Part shown: positions 1-12,500 of the stretch, piece by piece
Layout of the letters: every line of letters starts with the position of its first letter
Numbering within the stretch: position 1 is the first letter of the stretch
Origin: Tribonema minus
Taxonomy: Eukaryota > Sar > Xanthophyceae > Tribonematales > Tribonemataceae
Assembly: GCA_017506865.1 (NCBI GenBank)
Contig: JAFCMP010000190.1
Location: forward strand, 1,083,817-1,147,816
Reading direction: 5' to 3'
Length of the DNA: 64,000 nt
Notes under the pieces: generated by a model
Databases searched by the model: none
What the model saw: the letters and a program-made list of their open reading frames with translations, nothing else
Told to the model about the DNA's origin: nothing
Made by a program: the position numbers and the translations under genes

Positions 1-251
1 GGCGCAGCTGGCGCGGGAGGCACAGCTGGAGGAGCAGGTGCGTGCTGTTTTGAAAGTTGAAGGATTCTCTATAACAGAGGTAGTTTATTTTGAGCTCAAG
101 GAGGCGCAGCTGGCGCGAGAGGCGCAGCTGGAGGAGCAGGTACGTGCTTTGTTTGCGGAAGTGATAGAAATTAACAATGCCAGAAGTAGCTTATTTTGGT
201 CAGAGATTGACAAGTGCCTGGTCGCGCGGGATGCCCAGCTGAGGAGTAGGC
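1..251 (+). repeat. Tandem copies of a 39-base mini-exon with its donor
   Basis: The segment ending GGAGGAGCAG|GT occurs at 1-37 and 101-139, both with intact donors. A decayed third copy lies at about 216-251, where the donor has become GC and the end reads GAGGAGTAG. Spacing is about 102 and 112 bases. The first two copies are both usable exons; the third carries an in-frame stop. Confidence 0.8.
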
Positions 252-982
252 ACGTCTATTTTGGACGATTGGTGTGTTGTTCATCAACACACTAGGTTGT
301 CCGGTTCTGTCAACTCTCAAGTCCGAAGACTTTGTGCCCAGTGCACTCTGACCGAGGGCCTAGTAGCCCTGGGTCTGGACACCGGTGCAAGCCTAGCACT
401 TCTTCCAGCAGCGAGGATGTAAGCACTAAGCAGTGCTCAGGAGCATGCAGCGTAGCACTGGTACGACACATGCACACCCCGCGGCGCCGCTGTCGGCGCA
501 AAGCACGCACAACAGCAGCGCTCCCCAAGCCCACTCTACCCGCGCGCAGAAGTACGAGGCAGCCGTGCACTATAGCTCGTAGACGGCACACCAAGCACAC
601 GAGACACGCACAACGCCCCCCAACCCTTATCCCCCCCCCGCCCCCCCCCCTCCCATGCGCGCAGGAGTACGAGGCGGCCGTGCGCTACAGCTCGGAGGCG
701 GCGGCGCGCGAGCGGCGCGAGCGCGACGCCAAGCGCGCGGCGTCGCTGCAGCACCGCGACGCCATTCTCGCGCAGGTGCAGGACGCAGAGGCGCGGCGGC
801 GCGCGGAGCGCTGCCACAAGTTCGAGGAGGGCCGCAGGCTGCAGCAGGAGGCGGCGGGCGAGCGCGCGCGCCTCGAGGCGATGCGCGACCGCATGGTGCA
901 CGACATGGCGGAGAAGGGGTTCAACCCCAAGTACCTGAGCGAGATGCGCGCCGTCGACATTGGCAAGATGTACATGCGGTGA
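1..982 (+). CDS. CFAP45-like ciliary coiled-coil protein, C-terminal part (5' end outside window)
   Basis: Exons seen are 1-37, 101-139 and 665-982 (TGA at 980-982), all joined in phase 0 with GT-AG introns. The last exon encodes about 105 residues of charged helix rich in Arg, Glu and Ala. It contains a FEEGRRL segment and a terminal block with NPKYLSEM, close to the 'FxEGxxL ... PxKYxxEL' ending I associate with CFAP45/trichohyalin-plectin-homology proteins, which bind inside ciliary doublet microtubules. The two upstream mini-exons each encode the same 13-residue coil, EAQLAREAQLEEQ. The start lies to the left of the window. The coiled-coil nature is certain from the sequence; the CFAP45 assignment rests on the tail only. 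Another TPH-type axonemal protein is the main alternative. Confidence 0.55.
540..586 (+). repeat. Decayed echo of the 665 exon start
   Basis: This stretch repeats the acceptor and first 40 or so bases of the exon at 665 (GCGCAG then AGTACGAGGC...), with several transitions. One of them turns TCGGAG into TCGTAG, a stop. It lies just upstream of the real acceptor, so it is a decoy acceptor or a former exon edge. Confidence 0.8.
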
Positions 983-2474
983 AGGGCGCGCGAGGGGGGG
1001 GGGGGGGGGCGGGGGGGGTCTGTTGGTGATGGTGTGCGCCTCGGTGTACGTCCCACAGGCAGGGGCAGGGGGGGGGGGGGGGGGCAGGTAACTGCCGTGA
1101 TCAGGGCGGTGTATGGCAATGCGGTTGCGCGGCTGCTGCAGCGCGCTGCGGGCGGTGGCCAGTGGCTCAGTGGCTGAGAAAGCTGGCAAGCATGGTTCGG
1201 TGCGCATTGAGAGTTGTTTGGTTGTTTTACTGGTGAAAGTACATACATACATGCCGCTTGTGCACTGAGGCGCGCCCCTGCGTTTGTGTGACCTGCACAT
1301 GCCTTGCGAGAACTGAGCGTGTGTGTGGTGTGTGTTGTGCTCACTCAATGGGGTGTTTCAAAACGGGCCAGCATGTGAACACAGACGATCGGACCACTAA
1401 CAGTTGCCGTCAACTGAATGTTTTAATCCAGTCCACAACTATGTGCACGAAGCAGATGGCGATGCGCCCGGATCTCCTTTCGCACAGCACCGGTTGCCGA
1501 CATCACGTTTCGCTTACGATGACTTCAAGATGTGCAAGTGTTGGTGCACCGACCATTGCCCTCTTTCAACCCGGAAGAACAGGCATTCTCACTGCTGATG
1601 TGTTGCTGCTTATGGCCTCCGTAGCCCCTGATGGCAGTTCTGTCTAGTTCTAAAATTTCTGAAGTGCACACCTTATAAATGGGTTCAGGTGTGCTGGTGA
1701 TTGTGATCATACTTGCAATCACTTGCATCACGATACAGTCGGCAGGTGTGCATTTGTCAGCTGTAACTCACACTGCGGACTGCATCCCGTCAGATGCACT
1801 GATGTCCAGATGCTGCAAACTAAAGCAACCTGCTTGCCTGAGCAGGCACGTCCTGAATAGAGACACTTGCTAGCCTGATTTACAGCCTGGTGATAAGTTT
1901 ACGTCTCAGGTGTCTATGGTTGACAACGCACATTGAAACTACAGTAAGATCGCTCGATGCTTGTGCTCAACGGGCCGAGCAAGCGCCGCCTCGCCCTCGC
2001 TGGCCTGGCCCCCTTTTCCCTACAATGAGCTGAAAGTTAATTGTGGGCCTCGACTTCAACAGCGCGCTGCCTTCTGGCGCCGCCGCACCTCCCTCGCGCT
2101 ACAGCGCGCGCTCACACGTGTCGTGATCGACAACTGGAACGCAGTCATTGCCCCTGATGGCGACGTCAGCGCTTACCGCCGCATCGCACTGTTGCAAGTG
2201 CCGCGGCCCTCGCCGGCCAGCGCCGAACCGCCGGCCCCTCCGTAGATTTAGTTATTGCAAACCCGATTTATCGTGTGCTCACCCATGCGTCAGGACATAA
2301 ATACAACTTCAACTGACTTCAAACTTCTCAACGGTTCTCAACTGTTGAAGTAGTTAAAATTCGGACCAGAAAGGTACCTATAGGTTGCTGGCGTAAGCCT
2401 GATGGTGCAGCGATGGCTTCAATGACAAAATTCGTGCCTTAGCGAGGCAGATCGCTGCTGCCGCAGCAATCACC
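983..2474. other. Intergenic spacer, 3' flank of gene 1 and 5' flank of the NHL/EGF gene
   Basis: No convincing exon. It begins with the 3' flank of the coiled-coil gene, which has G runs at about 995-1010 and 1069-1084. An open frame at 1961-2245 (94 codons) has no recognisable domain and no supporting splice sites. I see no clear TATA box or other promoter motif before the ATG at 2475. Confidence 0.6.
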
Positions 2475-3571
2475 ATGAGAGTGCCACATGCAGCGGTGCT
2501 GCTCGTGCTGCTGCTGCAGTGCTACAGCACCTGCCAAGCAATGAGAGTGCCGCGTAACTGGACCAACAGGACTGCCTGCGAGGTTCTGACGAGTCCTGGA
2601 TGGCCTCTGGCGTACAGCAAGTACAGCGCACAGATGTACGAGGACAAAGGGCGAGTCAACAGCAATCTGCAGGACATGCGACACGAGTGCGCCAGGCCAG
2701 GGATGCAGTCGAAGTGCCGTATCTGCGAGGACATCGCCTGTGGCGCCAACAACACCTGCAGCTGCCCCTTTCAGCTCCAGGGCACCAACTACTCAGCCCT
2801 CAGCGTCAACATCCCCACCGTCAGCGACACGCCGTGGGCTGTGGGGGGGAGCCACAGGAACGATTTCGCTGGCGTGAACACCACTCACACCTGCCTCATG
2901 CTGAGCGGCGGCCACTGCACGGACCCAACAACCTCCACCACAGATTTCTCCTCCTGCCCGGTGCGGTGCTGGGGGTACAACGCCCCGTCCCCCCCCCTTA
3001 GAACAGCCCCTGTAGACCTGGCCCCCCGACTACAAGTGCCGGCGCCCAACGCCAGCGCAGCGCTGCTCGACCCCTCCGTCTGGACGTACACCGCCAGCGA
3101 CGTCTGGTCCTACGCGTCCACGCTGCAGACCGCATACACGCCGTCCGTGCCCGCCTTCAACCCCCAGGGCTACCTGTTCACGCTGGCGGGAGGCGGGGCG
3201 GCGGGGGGGGCGGGGGCGGGGGCGGGGGGGGGACTGCCGGGCTACGCCGACGGCGTCGGCGCCGCGGCGCGCTTCAACGCGCCGCACGACGTCGCCGCGG
3301 ACGCCGCGGGCAACATCTACGTCGCCGACACGGGCAACAACCGCATCCGGCGCGTGGACGCGGCGGGCGCGGTGACGACGGTCGCGGGGGACGGCAGCGC
3401 GGGGGCGGCGGACGGGGCGGCGCTCGGCGCGAGCTTCAGCAGCCCCACGGGGATCGCGGTGGGGTATAGGAATGGCACGGCGGAGGTGCTGCTGTACGTC
3501 GCGGACAGGGCGAACCACAGGGTGCGCGTGGTGGACGTGGCGGCGGGGACCGTGGCGTGCTACGCGGGCAG
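2475..3571 (+). other. Exon 1: signal peptide, Cys-rich domain, first two NHL blades
   Basis: Residues 1-22 form a leader (MRVPHAAVLLVLLLQ then a short polar end before AMRVP). Residues 23 to about 170 carry at least ten Cys, including CRICEDIAC and CSCPF, and several N-x-S/T sites. From about residue 230 an NHL-type propeller begins, with 'NIYVADTGNNRIRRVD' and 'LLYVADRANHRVRVVD' blade cores. A Gly-rich linker precedes the first blade. The donor is CAG|GTGAGG. Confidence 0.85.
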
Positions 3572-6500
3572 GTGAGGCGCGTTCGAGTTGCTGCACGTGC
3601 GTGTGCGCGCGCGGCGCGTGTGTCCTCAGGGTGTACCGCTTTGTGTACTCTATCGATTTTACTGTGGTGGATTCGAGCCCGGCAGCTGCATGCGCGTCGC
3701 GGGAGCGTGACATTCCACACGGGGATGCGTGAAATCGTGAATGTTTGACAGTTAGAATCAACGCTCCTGCAATGACTGTTTTTGGCATGACCTGAGCACA
3801 ACAGCGAAACTGTTCAGACAGCAAATCTTCTATATGAACAGTGCCCTCCTTACAGCTGTCAGGACAGGCTGATGGCAAATACCTGTGCTGAATCAGTGAG
3901 TAGAAGACAAAAACTTTGAGGTGTTCGAGTAAATAAAAAACATTAAAAAATAAAAAGACCACATGACAGAATCAGGAGGCTTGTAGCTTGCCATGTTGTA
4001 CATGCTCCATTTCATGCGGCACAGGATTGAGAAGCGTCATTTTCTGTGCTGGCAGTCAGGCTTAGAAAGTTTCAATAATGTGCGACATAATGGCGAGAAG
4101 CGCACCACTTCACTTCCAGGCAGTCGAGGCTGACTGCTTCATTTTGAGTACTCTGTGGTCTCGCAAACCTGGTGACAGATGTAAGCTCCTGCAACTGACA
4201 AGCGGGTACAAGCGCGTGCTGTACAAAGGAAGGATATCTGTGCACGATTGTCTGCTGTGCACCACCGACAGTTTTGTAGTTGAGAGTGATACTGTGCTAC
4301 TTACATCATAGCAGCCACGCAACCTGCCGCGTTCAACATAGCGGTTTTGGTTTCTGCGCAAGTCAGCCATGGGTGGTCGACCCCCATCATCTCCCTGAGG
4401 ACCTTGGGTGTAGCCTGAAGACATGCAACACGCGCGCTTGCATACAGAAATCCTTCTATAGTACGGGCTAGAGTGCGCGTGAGCTTCGCAGCACTGCCAT
4501 GCCGCACACCACACACAAACACGCGCTCACACGCGCCGCCGCCACCTCGCTCTGCCGCCGCCGCTGCGCGCCGCCGCCGCCGCCACAGGTGCGGACACGC
4601 GCCGCAGCCCGGCTTTGGCGACGGCGCCCCCGACATAGCGCGATTCGACGCTCCCACCGGCCTCGCCCTCGACCGCGACACCGGCCACCTCTACGTCGCC
4701 GATACCAACAACCACGTCGTGCGCCTCGTGAGCGGTGGCGGCGGCGGCAGCGGCGGCAGCGGCGGTGGCGGCGGCGCCGCCGGCGTCTATACTGTTGCGG
4801 GCGCGCTGGCGCCGGCGGCGCGCACGGCGTCGGAGCGCGCGTCGTGCCCCGCGCCGTGCCTGCAGGGCGTCCCCGGGCACGCAGACGGCGCGGTGCTGGA
4901 TGGGGCGCAGGTGAGCGCTGCCGCCTGGCTGTGAAGTTCAACACTGGGGAAGTCAATGAGTGACTCAGACTGCATACGAAATGCTGCGGTGCGGCTGTGC
5001 GGCGCCATGTGGCAGCGGTGGCGATAGTGACGGTACAACAGTGGCAGCGGCGGCAGTGCGGCAGCAGCGGTGCGGCAACAGGGGCAGTTGCAGTGGCTGC
5101 AGTGCGGCGGTGGCGACGGCAGCAGCGCGGTGACGACAGCGCAGCGTCGACCGGCTGCGAACTGTCACCATACGGATGTCATTAGGCAGAAACTGCTGAC
5201 AAAGGGCAGACCTGTAATTTGACAATTTTACTCTTTGCTGCTGGCAGCTGAACGCTGCTGGTCGTGTACCCTCCCATCCGCCCTGCTGCGCAGTTCTACT
5301 ACCCCACCGACGTCGACATCATGCCTAGCGGGGAGCTGGTGGTGGCCGAGCGACATGCGATACGACTCATATCCCTGCCCGGTGACGACCCCTCGGTGTC
5401 GTTCGGCATTGGCAGTCAGGGCAGGGTATCCACCCTCGCGGGCGCCGGCGATGAGGTAGGCACACTATGCTGCGTGAGCGTACGCAGTATACGTACCCAC
5501 CCTATTCCTTGTGTACTTCCCATTGCTCGTACTTTTAAGAATACGAATGTGTGCCGTATTTACTTGGAATGTGCTCCTGCATTGGGCGCTCGCGGTGCAT
5601 CGCAACCGGTCTTCGCCGCAATGTACAAGGCGTGATACCAAGGCCTCCTCTCCAGGCTGCTGCTGCAACCGCCGCCCCTCGCGCTCACACACACCTGCAG
5701 ATGGTCATCCGAATGACGCTCCGCACTGACTCCTGTCTACACGACACCCCCTGTATGCGCTGCTGCTACTGCCACCCCGCTGCTGCTACTGCTGCCGCCG
5801 CCGCGCAGGAGGGCGAGCGCGACGGCGAGGGCAGCGGCGTCGCGCGCTTCAACGGGCCCGCCGGCGTCGCCGTGACCGCCGACAACATCACGTTCATGGC
5901 CGACAGCACCAGGTGAACCAATGCGCACTGCCGGAGCGCTGCTGAGCACTGTTGAGAGCCGTGATGAGCACTGCTGCGCATTGCCGAGAATTGCTGATCG
6001 CTGTTGCATGAGAGCTCGGCACAGGACGGCGGAAGGCGTTTGGGTGCGAGACGTACCTCGGAGTACGTTAACCACGGCGCTGTCGGTTTCTTGGAGGCAT
6101 CGTGCGATCCAGCTGACGTTGGACGCGCCGGCTGACATCCACCATGTGGCCAGCCAAGAGCGCCAGGCAGGGTCGCCTGTGTTGCTGAGCAGTTGTCTTT
6201 TGGTCCGCTGGCAGCAGTCATCGGCATACGACGGCATCACAGGCACCTGTGTTTCTCAGCACAACCTGTGGATCTGGTTCTCCCTGATAATTGCGCCGCT
6301 CCAAGGCCCACTGCCATAGCTGCGGCTGCAGACGCCGAGGCTCCTGCCGGCAGATTGGCAAAGGCTACCATCGGTGGTGACAGCGACAACTCTGTCCACT
6401 GCAGATAACAAGAGGGCAGCACACGTCGTTGGCAACGTCTTTGCGTGCTGCTGCCACTGCGGCTGTTGGGAATGGTAAATATGGCTCAGCTGCGCTCAGG

Positions 6501-9500
6501 TTGAACAATTCCGCATCGCTCATTGCGTCAGGACATTATGATTGTCGGATCAAAGGAAGACAAAGAGGCGCAGCTTCTGCTTACCACTGCCATAGCCGCT
6601 CAATGTTGTTGCTGCCGCTGCTGCAACCGTCGCATGCGGTTCTGACGCATTAGCGCCGGTGGCGCTTTACCTCAACCTCTTCCAGTTCAACATCAACCAC
6701 TCCACACGCCTCTACTTAACTCGTCCGTGCTTTTAGTCGTACAGCGAGAACAATGGGTGCTGATCTGCCCGTACGTTTTCGCGTCGCTGCAGCTGCCGCA
6801 TCCGGCGCTTGTCGCCAGCCGCGTCCGTCGCGCTCAGCATGACCTGCGCCACACGCCTCATTGACGTTGTCCGCCCCAGCGGCTGCAGCAGCTACGACCC
6901 GCCGACAGACGACAGGTGAGGCGTGCAGGCCCAGACGACCACCGCATCGACAGTGCGCTTCACTGCTGTTCAACGCTTTATACTGTGCTGGTGCTTGGCT
7001 TGTAGCATGCCTTCAGGGTGAAATCAACGGTTGTTTACATGTGTGATATGCTATCACCAGTCCAAAGTGCTCTGCATGCGGCCATTATTCGATGAGCTGC
7101 TTTGACATGTGGTGTACACAGCGCGCGCATGGCTACCGGCCTGGATGGCCCCCCCTCGTGCTCCCCTTGCTGACCCATGATGATGACCTCTGCTTTTCTG
7201 GCTCCATGACATCTGTCAAAATGTCACCACCTGTGACATGAGGCATACGCGCTTTTGAAGAGACTGGCAAGTGCCAATGACATACTGCCAATCATCTGTT
7301 GTACAGCGCAAGCGCTCGTCTCTACATGCTGTCACAGGCTGCGCTCTAGACCACTCTGTGCGTGGCAACGTCCGACTGCACCTCTCCACTGCTGACTCGA
7401 CGTCCCTCCTTGCGTATGCCCCCCCTCTCCCCCCCCGCACGCGCTGACATCATCGTACACATACCCAGGGACAAAACCGTGGGCGCCGTGTACGGCCACG
7501 TCCACTACAACCTCGCAACCTACGGGTCATTGAACGACGCGATCGACGGCCGCGAAGTCGCGGGGCGTCAGATCAAGCAGTGCGTGGGCAGCCCCCCGGT
7601 GGACGTCCTGGACACGGCCGCCGCGCGCGCGCTGATTGGTCAGGTCATCGACGACGGTCGCGCGGTCGTCAAAGAGGTGAGCATCACCGTGTATTGTTTG
7701 GGTGGGGTATGCAAGGGTATGGTGTGTGCAGGTGATACGCGTGCAGGTCGGCCAGGCCGTCGATGACGAGAGCATACATCCGGTAGGTGCGGGTATGGTG
7801 CGTGCAGCCGCTGATCGGCCAGGTCGTCGACGACGGGCGCACGGCCATCAAAGAGGTGCGCATCACCACCAAGGGCATGTTGGTATGGTAGGTATGGGTA
7901 TGTGTGTGTGTGGCTGCGCGCGCGAACTGATCGGCCAGGTTGTGGAGAACGGTCGCGCGGACGTCAAAGAGCCCTGCGAGACGACACGGCACCAGTGGCA
8001 TGTAGGGTGGTATGGGTGTGGGCGTGCGCTTGTAGGATAGGTATAAGTATCGTAAGCCCCTGAAACAGAACGGCACTTTGGCGTTCGCTGCTCATAGTGT
8101 AGCCTTAAGTGCCGCTCGTGACGCGCCGCCAATGCACGCGCGCACTCACTGCCACCATGCCTTTCTCCTCCTAACAGCGACGGCTTGCTCTCCCTCCCTC
8201 GCACGCGTGCGGCGCCGCAGGACACGGGCGACGGCACGGTGCTGCGGCTGCGCTGCCCCAGCGGCTGCGCCGCCGCCGCCGCCGCCGCCGTCTACGGCGG
8301 CGGCGACGCCGCTCAGTCGTACTCTGACGACAGCAGCGTGTGCAGAGCCGCGGTGCAGGCGGGCGCGCTCAACGACACCACCGGCGGTTACATTTCGGTT
8401 ACGCTGCGGCGCGGCGCCAGCGCCGCGGGGGTCGCCGCCGCCGCCACGAGCGCGCACGGCGTCGGCAGCGCGGGCGGCGTCGCCGCGTCGCACCCGCGGC
8501 TGTTCACGGTCGCGCCGTACAATGAGGTGAGTGGTGTGTTGGGGGGGGAGCGATGCTGCTCTAGAGAGCGGCGAGCTGCTGTGGCACGATTGATTGTGCA
8601 CGGGTTTTCGGTTGTGTTGATGTGGTTGGTGGCAGCGTTCGTGCATGTGTTTTTTGCCACGGCAGGAAACGAGGCGCGCCAGCAGTAGCAAGGGCGCTGC
8701 TGGTGCTCCACCTGCTGTCGGATGATCAGTTGTCGCAGCGGTGGCAATGGTCAGCACTGTGGCCGCCGCCGCTGCCGCCGCCGCTGCTGCCGCCGCCGCT
8801 GCCGCCGCCGCCGTCGCCTGCCTCCGTGTCGCTTCAGTAAGAGGGAACCGTCACCGCCACCGCCGCCTCCTGCCACATGCCGCTTTACAGTGAGCCACGT
8901 TGATGCATTAGTTGACTTTGAGACCTTGCCACTGCCGCTGCCGCCGCCACCGCTGCGCAGTCCGCCATCACCGTGGAGACGATCGCCGGCCGCGCCGCCG
9001 CGAGCCTCGAGGCCGGCTGCGGCTTTGCGGATGCTCAGCCGCCGCAGGCCGCCGCGCTGCGCGCGCCCGCGGGCGTCGACGTCTGGCGCAGCACCGCCGC
9101 GACAGCAGCGCTCGGCGCGCCGTCACCTGCCTTTGTCTTCATTGCGGACACGGGTAATCACGCGATCCGCGCGCTGTCGGCGGCGTGCGCGGCGCCGTGC
9201 GAGAATGGGGGGGCGTGCACGGGGGGGGGCGGGGGGGCGGGCTGGGGGGTCTGCGCCTGCGCCCCCGGGTGGGGGGGGGTGGACTGCACGACGCCGCAGT
9301 GCTCGACGCCGTGCGGGGCGCGCCAGGTGAGGCGGAACGTGTCGGGTGATGCTTCAAGTGGTGGTGCGGACGCTGGCTGCTAAAGATAGCGGCGCGGGTC
9401 GTGCGGGATGCGCTGCTAGGCGGTGTTTCCGACTGCAGTTGCGGGGCTTTGCGCGCAATAGTACTGCAAACAAAACGCGTCTGCAGCATCTCGTGAGGCA

Positions 9501-12500
9501 TACGCGCGCGCAGCATGGAGCTGCAGGCGCGCACGTTTCTATTGGAGGGGACGAGGGGCAGAGCTGTGGGGCGGGGCCCTCGCAGCTGTGCGGCAGCGGC
9601 AACAGCCGCGCAGATCACAGCACACCAGCGCTCAACTCTACTCACTGCGCACAGCGTCACTCAGACAGACGTCAACGCAAAGTTGCGCTCATCACTACCA
9701 AAGCGCTAGTCCGCTCTGTGGCGTGACGCGCCGCGCCGTGCCGCCGCCGCCGCCGCCGCAGGTCTGCATCGCCCCCAACACCTGCGCGTGCGCGCCCGGC
9801 TACGGCGACGTGGCGGCGGGCTGCGCGACGCCGCTCTGCGCGCAGCAGTGCTCAAACGGCGGGCGCTGCGCGGCGCCGGACGCGTGCGCGTGCGCGCCGG
9901 GGTGGTTCGGCCCGTCCTGCGAGGCGCCCGTGTGCGCGCAGACGTGCGGCAACGGCGGCAACTGCACCGCGCCCGACACGTGCGCGTGCGCCGCGCAGTG
10001 GGGCGGCGCCGACTGCCGCGCGCCCGTGTGCGCACAGCGCTGCCTCAACGGTGAGCTGCGCTGCGGGGCTGCAGCAGAGGGGGGGGGGGGGGGGGGGCGC
10101 TGGCGAACCGTAGTGTACCCGTGCACCCGGGGGTTTCTGATTGGTGTGCATCGCTGGGTGTTGCCCCTCAGGCGGGGTAATCAGTGACTTTGACGGCACG
10201 CGTTTTGAGGGTTAGGGTTAGGGTTAGCCCTAACCCTAACCCTCACCCTCAGCAACGGGCACTGTCGCCGTCAGCCACTGCCGCGCAGTTCAACGTGCGC
10301 TACCGCGCGCATCCCCATGTATGCTCGGACGCTCACACCGAGCAGTAGCACGTGGGAGCACCACAAACACCCCTGATGCGAGTGCACTGAAATTGAAGCA
10401 CAGTGCACGATTTTGCAGCGACAGCGGCAGCTGCGCGCCGCCGACTTGGGCGCATGGGCAGCGCAGCAGAGAGTCGCCGACTGCTGCGCGTCTCTGTGCA
10501 AGCAGCAGTACATCATACTGTGCATGCTTCAGCGCTGCCAGATGCCGCGTGGCTGCCAGGAGTGGCATGCCACTGGCGTGTTGCCGCCGCACAAGGCAGG
10601 AGGGGTGTGAAGCACGCAGGCAGCCACGTGCCCTGCAGCACGGCTTCTTCGAAATTGAGCCAAACTCTTTAACAGTGAACTTTTCGAACCAAAAACAATT
10701 TGCCAGTCCAGAAGAAATATGTGCCTCACCGAGCCTCTCCCCCAATCCCCCCTCCTCTCCCCAGGGGGCTGGTGCACCGCACCCGACACGTGCACGTGCC
10801 CGCCCCAGTGGACGGGGCACGACTGCGCCCTACCCGTCTGCTCGCAGGGCTACTTTGCACCCGCGCCGCCGCCCGCGGGCCGCCCCGCACACTGGGCGCG
10901 CTACGCGGCGTGCAACACAACGGCGTGGTGCAACACGACGGACGGCTTCGACTGCGCGCAGCCGCGGCGCACGTACGCGCCTGCGCCCGTGCCGTGGGGC
11001 CCTGCGCATCGGAGCGTCACAGGCTGGAAGGTGCGCTGTTGAACTTGACGCGCCGTCGCGCATGCCGTGAGGCGCCTCGCAGCGGAGCGTCACCGGCTGA
11101 AAGGTGCGCTGTTGAACTTGGAAGTACGTGCCGGCCCTGCGCATCGGAGCGTCACAGGCTGGAAGGTGCGCTGTTGAACTTGAAGTACGCGCCGTCGCGC
11201 ATGCCGTGAGGCACCTCGCAGCGGAGCGTCACCGGCTGGAAGGTGCGCTGTTGAACTTGAAGTACGCGCCGGCGCTGCGCAGCGGAGCGTCACCGGCTGG
11301 AAGGTGCACTGTTGAACTTGAAGTACGTGCCGCCCGTGCCGTGGGGCGCCGCGCAGCGGACCGTCACCGGCTGGAAGGTGCGCTGTTGAACTTGAAGTAC
11401 GCGCCGGCGCCCGTGCCGTGGGGCCCCGGGGGGCGACGCGTTACTGGCTGGAATGTGCGCTGTTAAACTTGCTATATGCGCCGGCGCCCGTGCCGTGGGG
11501 CGCCGCGCAACGGAGCGTCACAAGCTGTAAGGTGTGCTGTTGCTGTTGAACTTGCAGAGGGCACCGCACAGCGGAACGTCACCGGCTGGAAGGGTGCAGT
11601 CTTGAACTCGCAGTCTTTTTGGAGGTGCCTCAGCTGTACAGTGCACGCAGTAGGGAGAGGAGCACGGTCGTTGAGCTGGGTACGTCGGCACCTTGGGCTT
11701 GGTGCAGCGCGCCAAAATTAACGGTCTTGACACATAGCGCCATGGGTACCAGTGGCGACGCCTCATCCCAGGGCACCAGCGCACCAGCACCGAAGTGGCG
11801 AAGCGTCACCCGCACTGACACCGCACAGCCCCCCCCCCCCTCTCTCTCCTCTCTTCCCCCCCCCCCCCCTGGTGCAGACGGAGCCCCCCAGGACTGCCTC
11901 ATGCTCGAGTTGTCAGCAGACGCCATCTCCCCCTTCCCCTACCTCCAGGGCGCCAACGCCTCCACCCCCTACATGCGCTACAGCGCGCTGTCCCCCTACA
12001 ACGCCTCCGACGCCCCCGGCGCCCCCTGGTGCCCCCCCCCCGCCGGCGCCGCCAATGCGACCGCGCCCTGGGGCGGCGCCCCCGACCGCCAGGTGGCGCT
12101 GGTGACGCGCCTCGACGCGGCGGAGGGTATGTATGTATGCGCAAACGGGGGGGCGTGCGTCGCGCCCGACGTGTGTGCGTGCGCGCGCGGGTGGGCGGGG
12201 TTCGACTGCCGCGTCCCCGTCTGCGGCGACGGGTACTACGTGGCCGCGCAGGACGCCTTCGTGGTGAGCGCTGCTGCTGCCGCTGCTGCTTGCCCCGTGT
12301 GCTTGCGCATTTTGCCCCGGCATAGGGCTGGGGTCGGCGATGTGGGCACGCTGTCGTGCGTGCGCACGTGGCTAGGCTGGGTTCAAGTGCCGTTGTTTGC
12401 ATGTCTGCGGCAACGGTCCCTTGTCTGTGGCTGACCGCAACGCAGCTTTGTTGGGGGGAGCGATGATGCGTATGGCGACCTTGCCTCAGCCCTAGACTGC

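Larger units (their letters stand above)
3166..9180 (+). other. NHL-repeat beta-propeller region, spread over exons 1-8
   Basis: Six blade cores of the form 'xxYVADTxNxxIRxV' are visible: two in exon 1, HLYVADTNNHVVRLV in exon 2 (4589-4910), ELVVAERHAIRLIS in exon 3 (5294-5455), one split over exons 4/5 (FMADSTS then CRIRRLS; 5809-5912 and 6793-6915), and FVFIADTGNHAIRALS in exon 8 (8961-9326). NHL propellers are binding scaffolds. Exons 6 and 7, including an LCCL domain, sit between the fifth and sixth blades. Confidence 0.8.

Noticed and set aside
3030..3962. Long minus-strand open frame of 310 codons opposite exon 1
   Set aside because: Arg/Pro/His-rich antisense shadow of a GC-rich coding exon; the plus strand has a signal peptide and NHL repeats.
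10990..11625. Regularly spaced repeats resembling a CRISPR array
   Set aside because: Repeats are copies of an exon end and its donor, differ from one another, have uneven spacing without conserved unit length, and lie in a eukaryotic intron.
11878..11891. Acceptor GGTGCAG at 11877 for exon 11
   Set aside because: It would put exon 11 out of frame with exon 10; the CCCCAG ending at 11891 keeps phase 0.
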